A DNA stretch of 14,698 bases, taken from Conoideocrella luteorostrata (lineage: Eukaryota; Ascomycota; Sordariomycetes; Hypocreales; Clavicipitaceae). Both the position numbers and the translations under genes were made by a program. Where the stretch lies: assembly GCA_032433595.1 (NCBI GenBank), contig JASWJB010000523.1, forward strand, positions 1-14,698, given 5' to 3'. This document shows positions 9,075 to 14,698 of the stretch, piece after piece (the stretch's first letter is position 1; each line of letters opens with the position of its first letter). The notes under the pieces were generated by a model. It did not search any database, was not told where the DNA came from, and saw only the letters and a program-made list of their open reading frames with translations.

Positions 9075-10916
9075 TTAATAGGGTTCACCAGTTAACCGCC
9101 TCCGGCCATTACTGTTCCCTTCAGCCCTGTGGGCGGGTTTGACTCTCCTCCGACCATGGTACACGCATAGTCCCGTTCCACCACTTTTATGACGACTGTT
9201 GGCGGGACAAAGAGGACTGCTGGGCAAGTGCTCTGGGACGTCGAAAACAAACTTTTCTGGCCCATGTTTCTGCTGCTGTCGACTCCGCGGTGCGGGCATT
9301 GGATCCCACCATTCTCGTGGCTGCGAGGAAAGACTGTTACGACGATAACCACGAAGACATGGACTTGGTAGAGCTGCGGACGGCGTTGGAGATGTAGAGC
9401 CATTGCCGCTGCTCTCTACTGGTGGCGTCATTGCTGTGAAAAAGGCTCTTGGTTTGCCGTCCGCTGTGTCCTCATCCATCGGAGGGGTGCTGACTCGAAC
9501 GGCCTCCTGATAATCATTAGACAACTTCTGGAGTACCTGTAAGTTTCTGGAAAGAGTAACGCACGTTACCGGGAAACTGGCTGTTTGCTGTTTGAAAACT
9601 GTCTTGTAGAAAATGTCAATTTGGTGCTTGGTGGAAGCGGTGAACTGAAACTCCGTTTGACTCACTGTTGGTACTCTGTGACATGTTCAACAGTGCGGTT
9701 TTATTTGTGCCTCTTGAACTATGCCTCGATTTGATACTGGTACATAGAGAACGGCGTCTAGGCTTCTTGGATTGGAGATGTGGCCGTCTAAAGATCTTGC
9801 GGGCCAACCTCAAATGTGAAGGCTCACCCTTTATCCTGGATCCTCTTTTCCATAGGCCGTGTGACCAGGTAGATACAAACGGAATGGCTGCAGCTGGACC
9901 ACATCCAGTTTCTGCTACTTTATCATCATCACCACTAGGATCTTGCCGAGGTTTCTGTACGTGGATCAGTCCTAAATTCAGTCGGCTTTTGTTTCGGGCT
10001 ATGCCTCGGTCATTTACCTTGTTGTGGTCGGTAGTTTTCAGCTGAGTGCTAATACTATCTCGTATACGAAAATAACCGTCCACTTCAGACCTATTTGACT
10101 TCCTGGAGTGAATTGACGGAGCTTGAGGTTTCAACGTTGTGCAGACCGAGCTTTGCTTGCCATCTGATGTGATAGGGGCGTTATCGGAGTTTGGCGATAT
10201 TGGCACGCTGTCGCCGGACCCATGCGGTTCGACCCCCCCAACTGGATTTTGGAGAGACAAAACATGAGCGGACTCAGACAGATACGGACTGGACACCTGC
10301 GGAACTGGAGGGCTAATGAATTTGGACAACGGTGACGACATTGACGTCGATGGGGAGGCATGGGTAACTTCTCTGCCATCTGTCTCACTGGCCGACTTGT
10401 GAGATCGAACCCTCCATCTCCGAAATCGTGAGCTCGCATTGCTCTTGGTTCTTGTTGTACTTGATGGCTGTCTTTCTGCCCAATAGCCCTCTGGGAACCA
10501 GACCTATTCGTATCCCTCTTGAGGCGGACGTGGTGGATCCACGCCAAAGGTAGGGGCAGACGAGCCAGGAGGATGGTAGCTTTTCACAGCCCGAGGAACG
10601 GGCGAGAATAGCGGAGCAGAATTAGATGATTCCGCTGCTGCTTTATGTTGTGGCATGTTCTTTCTCCATCCCGCCCCCCCTCGAAGATCTCCAGTCTCGA
10701 CCGGCGGAGTTGGAAAAGTCAAGTAGAAGAGCGGTGGTGCTGAAAATGCGGCGAATGGAAGATTAAAGTAACTGCCGTTAGATGATGGTGAGCGTGACTG
10801 TCAAAGACTTTATGACCGGTGTTTTTTTTTTTTTGTACAGGCGCATACTTTATATCATGGGGAGTCAGGACAGTAGGGCTGGGTAACATTGTCCTCCGAA
10901 CTAGAGAGTCCGACAT
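9075..10916 (-). CDS. Conserved fungal protein of unknown function, interrupted by one in-frame TAG
   Basis: Proposed exons on the minus strand: 10916-10849, 10771-9666 and 9598-9075, giving 565 codons plus stop. Intron 2 (9665-9599, 67 nt) has a GTGAGT donor, a TTGAC branch site and closing phase, and is well supported. Intron 1 (10848-10772, 77 nt; GTATGC donor, CTAAC near the acceptor) supplies the only ATG I could connect and is tentative. Without it the first in-frame ATG is at 10656. Codon 112 is TAG (10506-10504), inside GYE*VWFPEGYWAER, where a Trp codon TGG seems the likely original. The frame is otherwise open for over a kilobase. The middle is Ser/Pro- and Arg/Lys-rich and probably disordered. 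The C-terminus FDVPEHLPSSPLCPANSRHK with the following CVYH contains C522-x5-H528-x7-C536-x2-H539, a possible metal site. I recall similar sequences as hypothetical proteins of ascomycetes but know no function. It may be a pseudogene, a sequencing error, or carry an unrecognised intron. Confidence 0.6.
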
Positions 10917-11494
10917 GAGTCCTTGGAGAAAGCGCGTGCGCTCTATCGGGTGAGCAAGGCGCCGCTTGCAGAGCTTGTGGAAGCGATTGAAAGGCCCAGA
11001 ACGACACTTGATGGTATTTTGAAGCCAAACGGCCGAGTTGAGCAAGGGATTGAGTGAGTGGAGGGTGACGACAGATCGACAGTCTCTCCTGTCACTGCGA
11101 TATTTATTGATACATGCGTAGGATCGATTCGAATTCATAGGGGACTTTCTAGGATTGTCGAAACCAAGCCCGGATGTGGGCAGTGGGTAGTCTTTGGTGT
11201 TTATATTGAACGCATTCTAGCCAGACGTGAAATGCTTGTGGGAAGAAGGTGCGAATCTCACAAAATAGCCCCCCCTCCCCCCACCCCCCGCACTACACTG
11301 GACTGCACATGCAGAGGACATTAAAGACAGATAAAGTTGATGGTGATTATGGAATAATGTGTATCATATTTCTCACGTATTCTAAAAAGATATTTAGACC
11401 TATCAATCCCGTACACCAAACGCCCATGCAAGAGTTCCCGAACACGATGCTCGCCGTCTTGCTACCTGATATCTAGCCTGATCATGTTCTCGCT
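10917..11494. other. Intergenic region between ENP1 and the unknown gene
   Basis: It holds the 3' flank of minus-strand ENP1 and the upstream flank of the minus-strand unknown gene. A C-rich stretch at about 11269-11290 is the only marked feature. A minus-strand frame runs up to about 11138, but it starts on a non-ATG codon and its residues do not read like a conserved protein, apart from the part at and below 10916 used in the proposed exon 1. Confidence 0.55.
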
Positions 11495-13016
11495 TTAGTC
11501 AATCAACATGGTATCGTCACCGTCCAAAGCAACATCCTGGGGCTCCATTGCAACACCGCGCCCTCTTCCGGCCAACAACTCACGCCGTACTTCCGGGCCG
11601 ATGGCTGAGTGGCCGTGACTCAGCAGTAAATCCAGGAGCGCTTCACGCTGGTCTTCAGTAATATCGCCTTTGTATCTCTGAGCAAAGGCCAGCAGGCTCT
11701 GGTGCCAGATGACAGGCAGTTTGGTCTTTATATCACCTTCGCCAGAAACCCCAACCATGGCATCACCCTCTTCCACGCTGGCAGGGTCTTCGCTGCGGAA
11801 GCGAAGGAAATGAAACACGAGGGCATCAACAACTTGATATGGCAGAGCATATTTTTTCTCCAACAATGTCTTGATGAAGATATTAGTGGCACCACCTCCT
11901 TCGCTGCCCTGGGACGCTTCCTGAGCAGCAATATCGCAAAGACCCTTGAGGGCTGCGGCGGAGTGCAAAACAGGAATAGAGATTCGAGCTAGGACGGCGG
12001 AAATAATATGTGCCTCCCTTAAAGTACAGGTGCCGCTGCCGATGAGGGGAAAAAGGAACCCTTTGAAGAAGGCGGCAGGTTTATACAGACCCTTCTTGAG
12101 AGAATTGAAGAGATGAACATTCAACCTCTTGTTCTCGTAGATATCTTCACGGACCGCCTCCAGCACCACCATTTCTAAAAATCTCTGAACGACAATAGGC
12201 TTATGGGAAACGAAAATACGGGTCGCTTGAAAGACGGCATTTGGTGTCCATTTCTCCGGCTTGGTGATGTCAAGAATGTCTTCCCATCGGGGGATGGTCG
12301 GGAGGATCTTGAATGGTTTAGGCAAAGGACCCGACTTGTATCGAGACAAAATCTGTCCAATCCTACAAACTGTAAGTACAGAACAGTGAACGACTCATAG
12401 CAGAGTGCACTTACTTGGTGTAGACTTCAACGACCTTTGGTGGCAGCTCATATTCGTCCTCTGGCAAGCCTGCGTCTCTTCGCGCTTCGGCAGCTTCGTG
12501 TGCGGTAATTTTTTGCATTATGATGTCGGCTAGATTTCGGCTCTCCCCCTCTTCTTGTTGAGCGTCACCAGAAGGCTTGAGATTCCATCCATGCTTCACC
12601 AGATCGTCTTCCTCTTCCGGCATAAACTTCTTGTATGTTTCGAGATCCTCCGGGTCAACTTCAATTTCCTCCACAACCTCGTCGTCGTCACCCCAAGTCT
12701 CGTCGTCGTCATAGTTCTTGCCCTCGCCGGCGCCTAGGTCATCCCCAAATCGAGAGTCGTAACCGAACGAGTCAATGGTTGGCTCAGGAACTAGCGCAGC
12801 CCTGTCTGCAGCATCTTCTTCGGCCAATTCACGACCTATCCTAAGAATGTTCTTGGAAGCTTTGGAGTCTACGAAACTCTCGTCAGCGTCCTCAGGGTTC
12901 TTGGACTTGATTTTCGCCGGCTTGGTGCGCAAGAGACCAGTCGCAAGGATATCATTTTCCAGGGGGTTGTGCCGCCTTGCTGGGCGATCGACCTTGGGAG
13001 TAGTGGCTTTGGGCAT
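11495..13016 (-). CDS. ENP1: Bystin / Enp1, 40S ribosomal subunit biogenesis factor
   Basis: Enp1 (bystin) is a nucleolar and cytoplasmic factor needed for pre-rRNA processing and export of the 40S precursor. Two exons on the minus strand: 13016-12415 and 12362-11495, giving 489 aa, close to the roughly 480 aa of the yeast protein. The single intron (12414-12363, 52 nt; donor GTAAGT) splits a Lys codon, joining EVYTK to IGQILSRYKSG. The ATG at 13016 opens MPKATTPKVDRPARRHNPLE, the basic N-terminus usual in the family. Residues about 100-140 are strongly acidic (NYDDDETWGDDDEVVEEIEV). The bystin domain begins near residue 190 and covers the C-terminal half (ILSRYKSGPLPKPFKILP, KWTPNAVFQATRIF, KPAAFFKGFLFPL). 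No truncation is seen. A second AG lies 7 nt before the acceptor used; splicing there would lead to an immediate stop. Identity is firm. Confidence 0.95.
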
Positions 13017-14019
13017 CTTGGAGGAATTCCTTCGATTGATTATGCGAGTGTTTTCGCTAACAAAATGCCCATGTGGCGGCAGGCGGTGGGTAGCAAGCGG
13101 TGGTGGGATGTAAAATCCAAAAATTTGTGTCTTATCGATCTGCCGCCCCTCAGCATAAATTGGGTTTAGCGTCAAAACGTTTGCCGTGTAGATGTCTCAC
13201 CGCCTGCCGTTTGGAACCTCTGGCCTTAATATCTTGGAAACCGACTTGTGATTTTAGCACGTAAAAAATGACTCCAAAGAAAGCGCACCACTTTCTGCTC
13301 GTGCCAGGGTTCTAGATATCCGTCGGAATGCTGTAGCGAACGTGCACTAGTTACTACTAGTTTACTGTGGGATTCGCTGCTACTTTAGCAAAGGGGAGGA
13401 CAATTTACATGACCCGTTTCACGGCTTACCCAACCACGCTGCGCTGGGTCACGATAGCCCGTCTCTCTCGCTGTCGCTGGTTCTTATTAAAGGGGCATCT
13501 ATATTTCCCTAGCCAGACTTGGCTATCAATTAAAATTACTTCTACCTGAACCATTTGACCTTTACATATGTTGCGATGTAACAAATCGAATGGCCAGCCT
13601 GAGCGGCCGACCGGCGTAGAGTGTTTACCTGATGAACCCAGCATGAAATGACTAAATTATGGATTTGCGCCATCTGTCGTTGAATTTAACGATTTCGACT
13701 TCTAGCAAGTTTATTGGTTTGGTGATGGTCAAAACAGCACAGACTGAAACAAAAAATCTTTTGGTTTCATTCAATTTCACGATGCTGCAGCTTTCCTAAA
13801 GCATTTGGAGAAGTCTTGAATTGGGCTCTGTGCTGGGGAAGGGTGGATTTATCGCAAGTTCACAAAAGTATACAATATGGATCAGCACCTCTGACTATCG
13901 TGAAAGTCAAGACCATTGGCAAAAAGCAGCATCTACGAATATTCGAAACACTAAATCACGAAGGGCGATGCTTCAGGGTATGCTCCAACGTTTGTTCCAG
14001 CCTAGGACATATGTCATGG
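13017..14019. other. Upstream flank of ENP1 and unassigned sequence, no supported gene
   Basis: The first few hundred bases should contain the ENP1 promoter and 5' leader. ACTAGTTACTACTAGT at about 13349-13364 resembles the ACTAGT-type palindrome at 4285-4300. Frames on both strands are short, start on non-ATG codons or read poorly. A plus-strand frame from about 13800 to 14219 begins LELGSVLGKGGF, reminiscent of a kinase glycine loop, but nothing kinase-like follows, so I do not call a gene. Confidence 0.5.
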
Positions 14020-14301
14020 TCACAGATATCTCATATAATGGTAGCTCCACGCAATACTTGAATGAAAGGGCTGAATCGAAAATCCAGGACTATACTGAAT
14101 CATCGTTCCATCTATTATATGATCCTGACCTCCCACTTCCACCACTTCCCCGGTACATGGAAGCAGCTCAATCAGCACTCTTTGCCGCGAGCCTAGGCCA
14201 AGTCGTACCGCCAAGCTGAATTCCTCGAGAAATTTAGCTATCCGAGCAGGAGAAACTTCTCGAACCGTGACATCAGACTCATAATATGTTGCTTCGTCCA
14301 T
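14020..14301 (-). CDS. Small hypothetical ORF, possibly real or a gene remnant
   Basis: The ORF starts with ATG at 14301 and encodes 93 aa. The first 30 residues (MDEATYYESDVTVREVSPAR, then IAKFLEEFSLA) read like a genuine, slightly acidic protein with a short amphipathic helix. The C-terminus YSPGFSIQPFHSSIAWSYHY also looks protein-like. Between them the same strand in another frame encodes a Gly/Ser/Arg-rich segment (YRGSGGSGRSGSYNRWNDDS), and a GTACGA sequence follows EEFSLA. A small intron or a frameshift could therefore be hidden here. I recognise no family with confidence. A plus-strand ORF overlaps most of it. No neighbour suggests a role. Confidence 0.3.
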   Translation of the reverse strand: MDEATYYESDVTVREVSPARIAKFLEEFSLAVRLGLGSRQRVLIELLPCTGEVVEVGGQDHIIDGTMIQYSPGFSIQPFHSSIAWSYHYMRYL

Positions 14302-14698
14302 GGTGCCGCATTACTCGTGTTCAGGATTTCGACCTCGTGGCAGGATAGTGTTGAGATTTCCTCATTGTGATGTTATATGCATGCCGCGTGCCTGTCTCAT
14401 GCCTCTGAAATTCCACTTGTGGGTCAAGACCCCTGACGATGACGCTGAAGGCGCCACTAAACCCAATCCATCATCACTCACAAGTCAGGCTTTGAAAACC
14501 CCACCATCAAAAAAATGCCCCTCCAAAGATTCAAGCTCATCAGCTTCACTCACAACCATATGGAACAGGCGAAAGGGGAAAAAGAAGAACTATGCCTACG
14601 GAACTAGAAGAGGTGAGGCAGACAGACTGTGCAACTAAACACTGCCGGCCAAGCATCTTTTGAGAAACACTTTGTGAAGAAAAAAAGAAAAAAAAAAA
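14302..14698. other. Unassigned sequence at window end, A-rich terminus
   Basis: A plus-strand ORF of 112 codons from 14300 to 14638 has an ATG but becomes Ser/Pro/Lys-rich without recognisable motifs; I do not support it as a gene. The last 21 bases are almost all A with scattered G. This may be a natural A-rich tract or simply where the window was cut. Confidence 0.4.

Noticed and set aside
12775..13113. A 112-codon plus-strand ORF
   Set aside because: It is antisense to the first exon of ENP1 and its upstream flank, with composition expected from the opposite strand.
13800..14219. A kinase-like glycine loop (LGSVLGKGGF)
   Set aside because: There is no conserved Lys, HRD or DFG motif downstream in any frame and no ATG in a suitable place; a ten-residue resemblance is not enough.
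14300..14638. A 112-codon plus-strand ORF with an ATG
   Set aside because: It has no recognisable motif, drifts into low-complexity Ser/Pro/Lys, and lies next to the window end.

Overview
The window looks like nuclear DNA of a filamentous ascomycete (Pezizomycotina, probably Sordariomycetes and possibly Hypocreales; the finer placement is inference). The genes are split by short introns of about 50-150 nt with fungal GTRNGT donors and CTRAC-type branch points. Intergenic regions are long and low in complexity. The recognisable products are an ORC subunit, the ribosome-biogenesis protein Enp1/bystin and a fungal LtrA-family membrane protein. I see no bacterial operon, CRISPR array, tRNA, rRNA or recognisable transposase.

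Layout. 1-1581: non-coding sequence downstream of ORC4, with short tandem repeats. 1582-4104 (minus): four-exon ORC4 carrying an AT-hook and a PHD finger ahead of the AAA+ ATPase; its third intron appears to use a GC-AG donor. 4105-6049: a 1.9-kb divergent intergenic region, dense in a heptamer-based palindrome family (GTACTCC/GGAGTAC). 6050-8796 (plus): seven-exon LtrA-family multi-pass membrane protein. 9075-10916 (minus): a conserved-looking fungal gene of unknown function whose frame is interrupted by one TAG. 10917-11494: intergenic. 11495-13016 (minus): two-exon ENP1 (bystin). 13017-14698: mostly unassigned sequence with one weak minus-strand ORF; the window ends in an A-rich stretch.

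The genes do not form a pathway. ORC4 acts in replication licensing, ENP1 in 40S subunit maturation, and the LtrA protein in a membrane with unknown substrate. ORC4 and the LtrA gene are divergently transcribed and may share the repeat-rich promoter region. Exon models were built by hand from splice signals, reading phase and protein continuity. The ORC4, LtrA and ENP1 models are strong; the third gene's 5' exon and the last ORF are tentative.

The observations most worth checking are the dispersed heptamer/palindrome family, confined to non-coding DNA; the apparent GC-AG intron in ORC4; and the single stop in the third gene, which ends in a possible C-x5-H-x7-C-x2-H metal site.
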